Assembly (NCBI GenBank): GCA_035512495.1
Contig: DATKDW010000019.1
Location: forward strand, 1-33,897
Reading direction: 5' to 3'
Origin: Acidimicrobiales bacterium
GTDB lineage: Bacteria > Actinomycetota > Acidimicrobiia > Acidimicrobiales > CADCSY01
DNA: 33,897 bases
The notes beneath the pieces were generated by a model. The model was not told the DNA's origin, ran no database searches, and saw only the letters and a list, made by a program, of their open reading frames with translations. Below, piece after piece: positions 24,746-32,174 of this stretch. A program made the translations under genes and the position numbers. The first letter of the stretch is position 1. Each line of letters begins with the position of its first letter.

Positions 24746-25330
24746 TCACCGCAGGTCTCGGCGCATCACGACACGGCGGGGTGACGGTTCCGCAACGCAC
24801 TCGAACCCGCACTCCACGAATCGCCGCTGCTTGCCCACGAAGTCCTCCTGTGACTTCGGGTATTCGTCGGCAATGGGAAACCCCTCGATCGCCTTGGCAC
24901 CGTGAGCCTGGGCTGCCTTCACCGCAGCCGCCACCAGCAGCCCGGTCACCCCGCGCCGCCGGTAGCCGACCCGTACGAAGAAGCAGGGCAGCAGCCACAC
25001 GTCATCGTCCTCAGCGGAATCTCGGCCCTTGAGGATCTTCGCCCTGGGACCAATCGCTCTCGGATAGCGGGACCGAGGACCAGTCGCCAGCCAACCCACG
25101 GGAACAGCGCCATCGTAGGCGAGCAGCCCCAGCGGTGGATCGGAGCGAACGGCAAGCTCCTCGAACGCCCGGCGGTTGCCTCCATCGATCCACCCCTTGC
25201 GGACCTCCCTGGCCGGGCTGATGAACCACATGCACCAGCACCCGCGAGTTGCCGACCCCGTCTCGAACAAGTCGGCAAGATCATCAAGGCGATCGGGCGT
25301 GGCCGGATGAACCTCCACAACCACAAGCAT
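24746..25330 (-). CDS. GNAT-family N-acetyltransferase
   Basis: A 194-residue GNAT protein. The N-terminal part has a Cys/Trp-rich stretch (ATRGCWCMWFISP, about residues 27-39) seen in a group of stand-alone actinobacterial acetyltransferases. The acetyl-CoA loop follows the strand WLLPCFFVRVGYRRRGVTG (about 111-129), matching R-x-x-G-V. The C-terminal segment GAKAIEGFPIADE and FVECGFECVAE completes the fold. Substrate unknown. The ATG at 25330 has only a weak GAGG just before it. It is on the same strand as the other acetyltransferase but 280 nt away, so it is probably transcribed separately. Confidence 0.88.
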   Translation of the reverse strand: MLVVVEVHPATPDRLDDLADLFETGSATRGCWCMWFISPAREVRKGWIDGGNRRAFEELAVRSDPPLGLLAYDGAVPVGWLATGPRSRYPRAIGPRAKILKGRDSAEDDDVWLLPCFFVRVGYRRRGVTGLLVAAAVKAAQAHGAKAIEGFPIADEYPKSQEDFVGKQRRFVECGFECVAEPSPRRVVMRRDLR

Positions 25331-25532
25331 GCCTCACGCCAACATGGCCCGCTATGGATGAACTCGCCCTGGCTGCGATACGACACCCCGGCGCATCTCC
25401 ACCGTCGTGCCAGAGCGAACGACGACAACTCGGGTGTCACTGAGCCGCACGAGCGCTCACGAATCCGACCAAGAGCCCCTCGGAAGGTACTCGCTATCGG
25501 CGCACCTTCACCTACGGAAGGTTGACAGCTCG

Positions 25533-27206
25533 CTACGTCAGGGGCAGCAGACCAGACTTCGACCGTGGGTACCGGTCGTCGCGGGTGACGACGTTGAGGG
25601 CGGTGTCGAGGTCCAGTGCCTCGTGCACGGAGCCGTCGTCACCGATGATGAGCCAACGGTTCATCGAGCGCATGAACGAGCGGTCGTGAGTGACAGAGAC
25701 CACCGTGCCATCGAACAGGTCAAGCGACGCCTCGAGGGCCTCGGCCGACCCGAGGTCGAGGTTGTCAGTCGGCTCGTCGAGCAGGAGCAGGTTTACCCCA
25801 CGCAGCTCGAGATCCAGCACCTGGAGTCGCGCTCGCTGTCCGCCGCTCAACGTCTCGACCTCGCGCAAAGCTGCGCCCGAGAGCCCGTAGCGGCCCAGGT
25901 ACGCTCGGGCCCGCTCCTCGTTGAGGTCCCGGTCGCTGAGGATGTCGAGGAGCTGACGGCCCCGGTGCTCAGGCACGTCATCGGTCTGGTGGAACAGGCC
26001 GGGCACGACCCGGGCCCCAAGTCGAAACGACCCCTCGTGTCCGACGGTCTCGTCCCCGGCAAGCAAGCGGAGCAAGTGCGACTTGCCTGTGCCGTTCGGT
26101 CCCAGAACACCGATCCGTTCGCCATGGTGGACCTCGAGGTCGAATGGTTCGGTGAGGCCGCACAGTTCCAACCTGTCGCATCGCAGCACGATCTTTCCGC
26201 TCCCCGCCCCTTCGAGACGGACGTGGATCGTCCGCTCCGGCGGCGGGCTCGGGGGTGGTCCGACTTCCACGAACCGCTCCCAACGGGTCTCGGCGGCGTT
26301 CGCCCGGGGCGCGTTGCCGTCGTTCAGGGACGCGCGCTGCTTCATCTCTCGCATGAACCTGAACAGCCGCCTCTCCTCGTCCTTCCACCGCTGCAGGGCA
26401 TCACCCATCGACTCGTTGCGGGCTCGGCGGGCATCGTCGTAGGTCGTCCATCCCTCCGGATGGGTCCAGCATCCGTTCACCTCGAGGGTCACCACCGCTG
26501 TCGCCGCCTCGGTCAACAGCTCGCGATCGTGGGAGATGAACAGGATCGTCTTCTGGCTCGACGCGATCTGCCGCTCGAGCCAGCGCTTGGCCGGGATGTC
26601 GAGGAAGTTGTCGGGCTCGTCCAGGAGCAGGATCGGGACGTCGGACGCGAACAGCGACTCCAGCACCAATCGCTTGCGCTCCCCGCCGGAGAGCTCGCTG
26701 ATGGGACGCCCACCGGCACGGTCGAGCGTCTGACCCAGCACCAGATTGCACGCGGCATCCCACTTTGCTTCAGCCTGGTAGCCACCCACCTCGGCCCACT
26801 TGATGACGGCTGCAGCCAAAGCACTCCCGGTTCCCGCCGACGGTGATTGGTCGTTGGCCCTCTCAGCACCCGCCAGGGCCCGAGCCGCGTCGCGGAGCTC
26901 TGGTCGAGCGAACTCAACAAGCAGCTCGCGGACGGTGGTGTCGCCTCGGGAGGCCACCGACTGCGTGCACGTGGTGTCAGAACCGATCGCCTGCGGCATG
27001 TACGCCACCGCAGCGTCGGTGCGGACCGACCCTTCTGTTGGCCGTAGATCGCCAACGATGCAACCCAGCAAGGTCGACTTGCCCACGCCGTTCTGCCCGA
27101 CAAGGGCGACGTGCGCCCCGGAGCGCACCTTGAAAGAGGCCCCGCGAAAGAGTTCGGTGCCGCCCGGGTGAGCGAACGCGACACCTGAGACCTCGATCAC
27201 GGCCAT
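25533..27206 (-). CDS. ABC-F family ATPase (ribosome-associated)
   Basis: A 557-residue soluble protein with two ABC ATPase domains and no membrane segment, the layout of ABC-F proteins that bind the ribosomal E site. Some of these protect against antibiotics and others relieve stalling. The first domain has GQNGVGKST (about 35-43), LSGGERKRL and LLLDEPDNFLD. The second has GPNGTGKSH (about 364-372), LSGGQRARL and LLLDEPTDNLDL. The linker between them (about 255-320) is charged and helical. The frame is open 15 codons further upstream, but ATG at 27206 starts the family pattern AVIEVSGVAFAHPGG and has CATGAT 6 nt before it. It diverges from the attenuator and leucyl-tRNA synthetase, a context consistent with translation stress or resistance. 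Confidence 0.92.
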   Translation of the reverse strand: MAVIEVSGVAFAHPGGTELFRGASFKVRSGAHVALVGQNGVGKSTLLGCIVGDLRPTEGSVRTDAAVAYMPQAIGSDTTCTQSVASRGDTTVRELLVEFARPELRDAARALAGAERANDQSPSAGTGSALAAAVIKWAEVGGYQAEAKWDAACNLVLGQTLDRAGGRPISELSGGERKRLVLESLFASDVPILLLDEPDNFLDIPAKRWLERQIASSQKTILFISHDRELLTEAATAVVTLEVNGCWTHPEGWTTYDDARRARNESMGDALQRWKDEERRLFRFMREMKQRASLNDGNAPRANAAETRWERFVEVGPPPSPPPERTIHVRLEGAGSGKIVLRCDRLELCGLTEPFDLEVHHGERIGVLGPNGTGKSHLLRLLAGDETVGHEGSFRLGARVVPGLFHQTDDVPEHRGRQLLDILSDRDLNEERARAYLGRYGLSGAALREVETLSGGQRARLQVLDLELRGVNLLLLDEPTDNLDLGSAEALEASLDLFDGTVVSVTHDRSFMRSMNRWLIIGDDGSVHEALDLDTALNVVTRDDRYPRSKSGLLPLT

Positions 27207-27218
27207 GGCAAGATCATG
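27207..27218 (-). promoter_or_regulatory. Leaderless-type promoter of the ABC-F gene
   Basis: On the minus strand CATGAT (27213-27218) is followed by a 6-nt spacer and the ATG at 27206. There is no Shine-Dalgarno. It lies 82 nt from the -10 box of the divergent leader-peptide promoter. Confidence 0.4.
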
Positions 27219-27274
27219 ACAGCCGGGCTGCACCGACGACCCACGGCACATGCTCTCTCTTGGGTTCTGGACAA

Positions 27275-27306
27275 TTGCGACGGCGCTGGCTGGGATCTCG
27301 TATGCT
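27275..27306 (+). promoter_or_regulatory. Promoter of the leader peptide and leucyl-tRNA synthetase
   Basis: A clear -10 box TATGCT (27301-27306) lies 7 nt before the GTG of the leader peptide, so transcription should start at or next to that codon. A possible -35 TTGCGA (27275-27280) is 20 nt upstream, longer than the usual 17-18, so the -35 is uncertain. Confidence 0.55.
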
Positions 27307-27313
27307 CTGGCTC

Positions 27314-27352
27314 GTGAACGTTGTCGTGATCAACGACCTGCTTCTTACGTAG
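27314..27352 (+). CDS. Branched-chain amino acid leader peptide
   Basis: A 12-codon frame, GTG to TAG, encodes MNVVVINDLLLT. Seven of twelve residues are branched-chain: three consecutive Val (GTT GTC GTG), one Ile, then three consecutive Leu (CTG CTT CTT) directly before Thr and stop. It starts 7 nt after a -10 box, has no Shine-Dalgarno, and is followed at once by a 10-bp hairpin and an intrinsic terminator. This matches leader peptides of ribosome-mediated attenuators: slow decoding of Leu codons when charged tRNA-Leu is scarce alters RNA folding. The gene behind it is a leucyl-tRNA synthetase, so the sensed signal and the product fit. The peptide itself probably has no other function. Confidence 0.7.
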   Translation: MNVVVINDLLLT

Positions 27353-27376
27353 CGCGAGCCGACCAGTCGGCTCGCG
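27353..27376 (+). promoter_or_regulatory. Attenuator hairpin 1
   Basis: A perfect 10-bp inverted repeat, CGCGAGCCGA and TCGGCTCGCG, with loop CCAG, begins at the base right after the leader peptide stop. A ribosome stalled on the Leu codons (27338-27346) would cover its 5' arm. The freed 3' arm could pair, by TCGGC at 27367-27371, with GCCGG at 27398-27402 inside the terminator. That alternative pairing is only 5 bp and is inferred. Confidence 0.65.
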
Positions 27377-27378
27377 GT

Positions 27379-27418
27379 GAACCTCTCGTGCCTGATGGCC
27401 GGGAGGTTCTTTCGTTTT
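27379..27418 (+). terminator. Attenuator terminator before the leucyl-tRNA synthetase
   Basis: The stem GAACCTCTCG (27379-27388) pairs with CGGGAGGTTC (27400-27409), nine Watson-Crick pairs and one G-U. A small inner stem GCC/GGC with loop TGAT sits inside. TTTCGTTTT follows directly. It is a well-formed intrinsic terminator placed 73 nt before the synthetase start, where only a read-through decision would make sense. Confidence 0.8.
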
Positions 27419-27450
27419 CCCGTTCCAACATCAACGACCAGGAGGTCCCC

Positions 27451-27522
27451 ATGAAGTCGCAGCCCCGGTCCCGCACGGAGGGTCCACTTCGATGGCACAG
27501 CCCTACGAGGTACATGAGGTAG
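27451..27522 (+). CDS. Short upstream frame overlapping the synthetase start
   Basis: An ATG at 27451 with a near-consensus AGGAGG 5-6 nt upstream opens a 23-codon frame, beginning MKSQPRSRTEGP and ending with TAG at 27520-27522. This is 31 nt inside the synthetase gene in another frame. The strong ribosome site suggests real translation. Stopping just past the synthetase ATG (27492) could couple or tune its initiation. It may equally be an accident of the ribosome site serving the region. No function is known. Confidence 0.35.
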   Translation: MKSQPRSRTEGPLRWHSPTRYMR

Positions 27523-29693
27523 AAGCCCGCTGGCGCGAACGCTGGCGGGCTGAAGGAACTGGTCGGGTCAACCTCGACACGGTCGACCCCGACCAGGTGT
27601 TCATGAACCTGGCGGAGTTTCCGTATCCCTCCGCGGAGGGGCTCCATGTTGGACACGTGTACAAGTACTCCGGCGTGGACGCCTACGGGCGGTACATGCG
27701 CATGCGCGGCCGGGAGGTGTTCCAACCGATCGGCTTCGACGCCTTTGGCATCCACACCGAGAACTACGCCATCAAGGTCAACGAACACCCCGCCACACTG
27801 ACAGCCCGCACGACAGCCCGGTTCGCCGAGCAGCTCACCCGAGCCGGGATGGCCTGGGACTGGACCCGCGTCGTCGACACAAGTCGACCCGACTACTACC
27901 GGTGGACGCAGTGGGTCCTCGGCCGCCTGTTCGACGCGGGCTTGATGTACCAGTCCGAGGCGCCGGTGTTGTGGTGCCCGTCGTGTCTGACCGTGCTGGC
28001 TCGAGAGCAGACCGAGAACGACGGGACGATCTGTGAACGCTGCGACACGCCGGTGACCGAACGCGTCATGGAGCAGTGGTTCCTGCGCATCACCGACTAC
28101 GCCGAACGATTGCTCGACGGGCTGGAACGGCTCGACTGGCCCGAGCGCGCCAAGCGACTGCAGCGACAGTGGATCGGCCGATCCGAGGGCCGCGAGATCG
28201 ACTTCGACGGCCTGACGGTCTTCACGACCCGCCCCGACACCCTGCCGGCCGTGACGTTCATCGCCGTACCGGCCGGGCATCCGGCTGCCGGCACAAGGGT
28301 CGCTCACCCGCTCACCGGGAACCTGCTTCCGGTCCTCGAAGCCGACTACGTCCTCGAGGCATACGGCACCGGCGCGGTCATGGGTGTGCCGGCCCACGAC
28401 GAGCGCGACGCGCGATTCGCCACCGAGCATGACCTCCCTGTCTCCGACGCCGAGCTGCTGTCACCAGAGCGGGCCGCAGAGACTGGTCGCCCCGCGGTCC
28501 GGTACCGGTTGCGGGACTGGCTGATCTCACGCCAGCGCTACTGGGGCCCACCGATCCCGATCATCCACTGCCCAGACTGCGGACCCGTCCGAGTTCCCGA
28601 CCACGACCTCCCCGTGCTGCTGCCAGACGTGGAGGACTTCCGACCAACCGGCACCGGCCGCTCCCCCCTCGCTGAAGCCGCTGACTGGATCGCTGCACGG
28701 TGTCCCGCATGCGGCGCACAGGCGAGGCGAGAGACCGATGTCAGCGACACCTTCGTCGACTCCGCCTGGTACCTCCTCCGCTACCCCTCGACCGACTTCG
28801 ACGACCGGCCCTGGGACCCAGACCGCACGAAGAAGATCCTGCCCGTCGACTTCTACGCCGGCGGACCCGAGCACGTGCAACGCCACCACCTCTACGCCCG
28901 ATTCGCCACCATGGCCCTCCACGACCTCGGCCTCGTGCCATTCGAGGAACCCTTCCCACGAATCCGCCTCGGCGGCATGATCGTCCGCCACGGCGCCAAG
29001 ATGTCCAAGAGCCGCGGCAACATCGTCACCCCCGACGACTACATCGATGCCCACGGCGCCGACGTCCTCCGTTGCGCGCTCCTCTTCGCTGCACCATGGG
29101 AGCAAGGAGGCGACTTCAGCGACGCCGGCATCGTGGGCATCGAGCGCTTCTTCGCCCGTGCCTGGCGCACCATCACCCGTCCCGACACCACCGCCCCAAC
29201 CGATTCCGCCACAGTCGCCAGGACGATCATCGACGTGACGGAGGCCATCGAGCGGCTGGCTTTCAACGTCGGCCTCGCCCGGCTCATGGAACTGCTTCCG
29301 GCGGTGGCTTCGTCAGAAACCAAGCGCACCTTCGTCCGACTGCTCGCACCATTCGCCCCACACCTGGCCGAAGAGCTCTGGCAACAACTCGGCGAGGCCT
29401 TCTCCGTCCACACACAGCCCTGGCCGATCGTGGACAGCGCCGTGCTCGAAACATCGACGGCCGAGGTCGTCGTCCAAGTCAACGGACGCCTCCGAGGGAC
29501 CATCCAGATCCCACACGGAGCCAGCGAGGCCGCCGTCGTCCAAGCTGCCCGCTCGACCGTGCGGGCTGTGCCTGCGGAGGACCGGACCAGAATGGTCGTC
29601 TACGTGCCCAACCGTCTCCTCAACTTCGTCACCGCGGGGGGAGAAGGTGCCGGGCGACCGACAGCGCCCGCCGCTCGGAATGCTCCCGCGTAG
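27492..29693 (+). CDS. leuS: Leucyl-tRNA synthetase, short form
   Basis: A 733-residue class I synthetase that charges tRNA-Leu. The HIGH motif is HVGH (52-55) and the KMSKS motif is exact (503-507). Zinc-type Cys pairs lie at 162/165 with 181/184, and at 360/363 with 404/407. The editing (CP1) domain, about 232-335, keeps TTRPDT (245-250) and GTGAVMGVPAHDERD, ending at Asp306, the residues matching the editing Thr and Asp of E. coli LeuRS. It is only about 100 residues, against nearly 200 in E. coli, which accounts for much of the short total length (about 860 is usual). The start is ATG at 27492 with GGAGG 10 nt upstream. The preceding attenuator and the accessory surroundings suggest a second, regulated copy, possibly inhibitor-resistant; a normal leuS elsewhere is assumed, not seen. 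Confidence 0.93.
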   Translation: MAQPYEVHEVEARWRERWRAEGTGRVNLDTVDPDQVFMNLAEFPYPSAEGLHVGHVYKYSGVDAYGRYMRMRGREVFQPIGFDAFGIHTENYAIKVNEHPATLTARTTARFAEQLTRAGMAWDWTRVVDTSRPDYYRWTQWVLGRLFDAGLMYQSEAPVLWCPSCLTVLAREQTENDGTICERCDTPVTERVMEQWFLRITDYAERLLDGLERLDWPERAKRLQRQWIGRSEGREIDFDGLTVFTTRPDTLPAVTFIAVPAGHPAAGTRVAHPLTGNLLPVLEADYVLEAYGTGAVMGVPAHDERDARFATEHDLPVSDAELLSPERAAETGRPAVRYRLRDWLISRQRYWGPPIPIIHCPDCGPVRVPDHDLPVLLPDVEDFRPTGTGRSPLAEAADWIAARCPACGAQARRETDVSDTFVDSAWYLLRYPSTDFDDRPWDPDRTKKILPVDFYAGGPEHVQRHHLYARFATMALHDLGLVPFEEPFPRIRLGGMIVRHGAKMSKSRGNIVTPDDYIDAHGADVLRCALLFAAPWEQGGDFSDAGIVGIERFFARAWRTITRPDTTAPTDSATVARTIIDVTEAIERLAFNVGLARLMELLPAVASSETKRTFVRLLAPFAPHLAEELWQQLGEAFSVHTQPWPIVDSAVLETSTAEVVVQVNGRLRGTIQIPHGASEAAVVQAARSTVRAVPAEDRTRMVVYVPNRLLNFVTAGGEGAGRPTAPAARNAPA

Positions 29694-29704
29694 TCTCGGG
29701 AGAG

Positions 29705-30256
29705 ATGACGATCGGAAACGCGGAGCAGTCCCATCCCGACCCGAGGGTTCCACCCAATCTGCACGTACCCCGACCCGACGAGAGCGCACCTGTCGACGAG
29801 CTCACCATGCTTCGTGGTTGGCTCGCTCATCTCCGGGGCGGAGCCATCTACAAGGTCGAAGGGCTGAGCCCGACACAGCTGCGGTGGCGACCAGCCCCGA
29901 CAGCCAACAGCCTGGGCGGCATCGTGATGCACTTGGCCTCGGCTGAGCGTCTGTGGATTCGCGTCGTCTTCGCCGGTGAGGAGATGGACATGGAGTGGAC
30001 GCGTGACCGCTACGCCCCGACATTCATCGTGCCGGACGGTTGGACTAGCCATGAGGTGGTCGCCTTCTACCGCGCGGAGACGGCCAGGGCGGATGAGATC
30101 CTCGACGCGTGCGACTCGGCCGACCTTCCCTCACGCGGAGAAATACGACCGACGACCCTTCGCTGGGTACTGACGCACCTCGTGGAGGAACTGGCGCGAC
30201 ATCTTGGCCACATGGACATCACGCGAGAGCTGATCGACGGAAAGATCGGTCGATAG
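29705..30256 (+). CDS. DinB/DUF664 family protein
   Basis: A 183-residue four-helix-bundle protein of the DinB-like superfamily, DUF664 branch. From about residue 33 it shows the family order: LTMLRGWLAHLRGGAIYKVEG, then GGIVMHLASAERLWI with the first metal-ligand His, and near the end LTHLVEELARHLGHMDITREL with two further His. Three His ligands fit a divalent-metal site. Related proteins are thiol-dependent transferases, for example using mycothiol, but no activity can be assigned. It begins 12 nt after the synthetase stop. A TAGTCT box (29691-29696) lies 8 nt before the ATG, so it may have its own nearly leaderless promoter besides read-through. Confidence 0.88.
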   Translation: MTIGNAEQSHPDPRVPPNLHVPRPDESAPVDELTMLRGWLAHLRGGAIYKVEGLSPTQLRWRPAPTANSLGGIVMHLASAERLWIRVVFAGEEMDMEWTRDRYAPTFIVPDGWTSHEVVAFYRAETARADEILDACDSADLPSRGEIRPTTLRWVLTHLVEELARHLGHMDITRELIDGKIGR

Positions 30257-30413
30257 CACTTCAGCTCACAGTGCCTATCCCGCAACGGCCGGCTCATTCC
30301 GCTCGCCGGTAGCCACCATCCGGTAGGCATGCGACGACCCGGGAACGGTCGGGAGTCAGCCGGGACCGGACCAGGAGTCGTTCACAGAGCACCCACCGCG
30401 GGAGGATGTGCAC

Positions 30414-31925
30414 ATGACCGATAACCCCTGGCAGGGCGATGCCTGCTCGCTCGTCGACGCCTTCCGCGCCGGCGAGCGCTCGCCGGTCGAGGAGCTTGAG
30501 GCCACCCTCGCCGCGATCGAGGCCTCCGACCTCAACTGCTTCTCCCACGTCGACCCCGAGCGCGCCCGCGCTGCCGCGGCGACGGCGGACCTGTCGTTGC
30601 CCTTCGGCGGCGTGCCCACCGCGATCAAGGAGCTCGACCCGGTCGAGGGATGGCCGTGGACGGAGGCATCACTCGTCTACAAGGACCGCATCGCGAGTTA
30701 CACGTCGCACCAGACGCAGCGACTCTTCGAGCGGGGTGGCGTCGTGCCCGTGGGCAAGACGACGGCGAGCGAGTTCGGCGGCCTCAACGTCAGCGTGAGC
30801 AAGATCAACGGCGTCACCCACAACCCATGGCGCCACGGTCGCACCTGTGGCGGCTCCTCGAGCGGCTCCGCGGCTGCGGTGTCCGGTGGTCTGGTCAGCC
30901 TGGCCGCCGGCGGCGACGGCGGCGGTTCGATCCGCATCCCGGCCGCGTACACCGGCCTCCTCGGCATGAAGGGCACCTTCGGGCGCATTCCCCGCGGGCC
31001 CCACGCGTTCATGCGACCGAACACGGTGGTGCTCGGCAACTTGTCGCGCTCAGTGCGCGACGCCGCCCGCTACTACGACGTGTGTGCCGGCACCCACCTC
31101 TATGACCCGTCCAGCCTGCCGTCGCACGGTCGGTGGGAGGCAGGGCTGGGATCGAGTGACCTCAAGGGTCTCCGCGTCGCGATCGTGCCGGCCCTGGGCG
31201 GGGCCACCCTCGAGCCTGGGGTCGAGGACCGCATCCGGACCGAGGCGAAGCAGCTCATCGCGGATGGCGGCATGGTGGAGGTGGATGTCTCCGTCGAGCC
31301 GCCCAACCTGGCTGCCCAGTGGATGATGGGCAACCTGGCGACGCTCCTTGCCGATCTCGGCGATGCCTGGCCGCACTGCTCCGGTGATCTCACCGATGAG
31401 GTGGCCGTGGGCCTGCACCTCGCCGAGGCGATGTACAACCTGCGGACAGCCGCTGTCGCCGAGGAGCTGCGCATCCAGGCCAACGAGGTGATGGCGCGTG
31501 CCTTCGAGCAGGCCGACCTCATCATCGCCGCTACGAACCCGGGCCCTGCGTTCGCTGCGGAGGCGTCGACGAGCAACGAGCAGGTCCCGATCATCGACAA
31601 GCTGTTCTCCGCCGGTCCTGCGCGCTACGCCGTCCGAGCCCTCCTGGGCGCCGTGCGGGTCGTGGCCGGTGCCGCGCCCAAGCTCCCGTCCACAGTGCTC
31701 GGCCATGCCGAGGCGCGCTTGCCAGACCTCGTGAACATGGGCGCCCTCACGATCATCGCCAACCTCTACGGCAACCCGGCGGTGTCGATCCCGGCCGGCA
31801 CCCTCGACGGTCTCCCGGTGGGCATGCAGGTGCTGGCTGCCCACCACCGCGACGAGCTGCTCTTCGACGTCGCTCTCGCCGTCGAGCGCGAGCGCCCCTG
31901 GCCGCTGGTGGCACCCGGCGCGTGA
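30414..31925 (+). CDS. Amidase signature family hydrolase
   Basis: A 503-residue amidase that hydrolyses a carbon-nitrogen bond of an amide. The Ser-cisSer-Lys triad is visible: Lys in PTAIKELDP (about residue 72), the Gly/Ser block RTCGGSSSGSAAAV (about 144-157) and nucleophile Ser in GGDGGGSIRIPAA (about 166-178). The length is typical for the family. Substrate is unknown; the family also covers GatA-like proteins, but no gatB or gatC lies here. ATG at 30414 is preferred over GTG at 30408 because GGAGG sits 8 nt before the ATG. It is probably transcribed alone, with 157 nt upstream free of genes. Confidence 0.92.
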   Translation: MTDNPWQGDACSLVDAFRAGERSPVEELEATLAAIEASDLNCFSHVDPERARAAAATADLSLPFGGVPTAIKELDPVEGWPWTEASLVYKDRIASYTSHQTQRLFERGGVVPVGKTTASEFGGLNVSVSKINGVTHNPWRHGRTCGGSSSGSAAAVSGGLVSLAAGGDGGGSIRIPAAYTGLLGMKGTFGRIPRGPHAFMRPNTVVLGNLSRSVRDAARYYDVCAGTHLYDPSSLPSHGRWEAGLGSSDLKGLRVAIVPALGGATLEPGVEDRIRTEAKQLIADGGMVEVDVSVEPPNLAAQWMMGNLATLLADLGDAWPHCSGDLTDEVAVGLHLAEAMYNLRTAAVAEELRIQANEVMARAFEQADLIIAATNPGPAFAAEASTSNEQVPIIDKLFSAGPARYAVRALLGAVRVVAGAAPKLPSTVLGHAEARLPDLVNMGALTIIANLYGNPAVSIPAGTLDGLPVGMQVLAAHHRDELLFDVALAVERERPWPLVAPGA

Positions 31926-31951
31926 CCGAACCCGTCTGGGATGATGCGGGC

Positions 31952-32065
31952 ATGACGCACTTCAAGGTCGGCGACAAGGTCATCATCACCGAGGGCGACT
32001 TCAACGCCTCCTCGAACGCAGCGGCTGCCGCACGGTCGGCGACGGTCAGACCCGAAGCCAGGTGA
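31952..32065 (+). CDS. Possible 37-residue protein or gene stump
   Basis: ATG at 31952 opens a frame of 37 residues, MTHFKVGDKVIITEGD followed by an Asn/Ser/Ala-rich end. GATGAT (31940-31945) lies 6 nt upstream, the same start-proximal box as at other genes here, so a real leaderless start is plausible. The first 16 residues look like the opening beta strands of a small SH3-like or KOW-like barrel. The rest loses any pattern, so it may be the 5' stump of a longer gene. Confidence 0.35.
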   Translation: MTHFKVGDKVIITEGDFNASSNAAAAARSATVRPEAR

Positions 32066-32135
32066 CGCCCGTCGCCAGCCTCGAGCAGCAGCCGGTTGAG
32101 GACGTCCTCTGCAGCGCGTGACCATGGGAAGCAGC

Positions 32136-32160
32136 CGTACTACAGTGTAGATACGTGTAG
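32136..32160 (+). promoter_or_regulatory. Palindromic operator-promoter of the toxin-antitoxin pair
   Basis: CTACA-G-TGTAG (32140-32150) is a perfect palindrome, flanked by CGTA and TACG arms (32136-32139, 32152-32155), with a further TGTAG copy at 32156-32160. TACAGT (32141-32146) can serve as -10 box. Ribbon-helix-helix antitoxins typically bind such repeats and repress their own operon. Confidence 0.5.
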
Positions 32161-32174
32161 CGAGGAGGTTCGCA

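Noticed and set aside
25533-27206. Inactive second ATPase site in the ABC-F protein (GKSH)
   Set aside because: The Walker A residue that contacts phosphate and Mg is the Ser after Lys, which is present; only the next residue is His. The catalytic Glu and the signature are intact.
27314-27450. T-box riboswitch upstream of the leucyl-tRNA synthetase
   Set aside because: No conserved T-box sequence and no specifier stem; the Leu codons lie in a short translated frame followed by a hairpin and terminator, which fits peptide-based attenuation better.
28700-29704. Upstream extension of the DinB/DUF664 protein through the synthetase gene
   Set aside because: This part of the frame is an Arg/Pro-rich shadow of leuS; the DinB pattern begins only after the ATG at 29,705.
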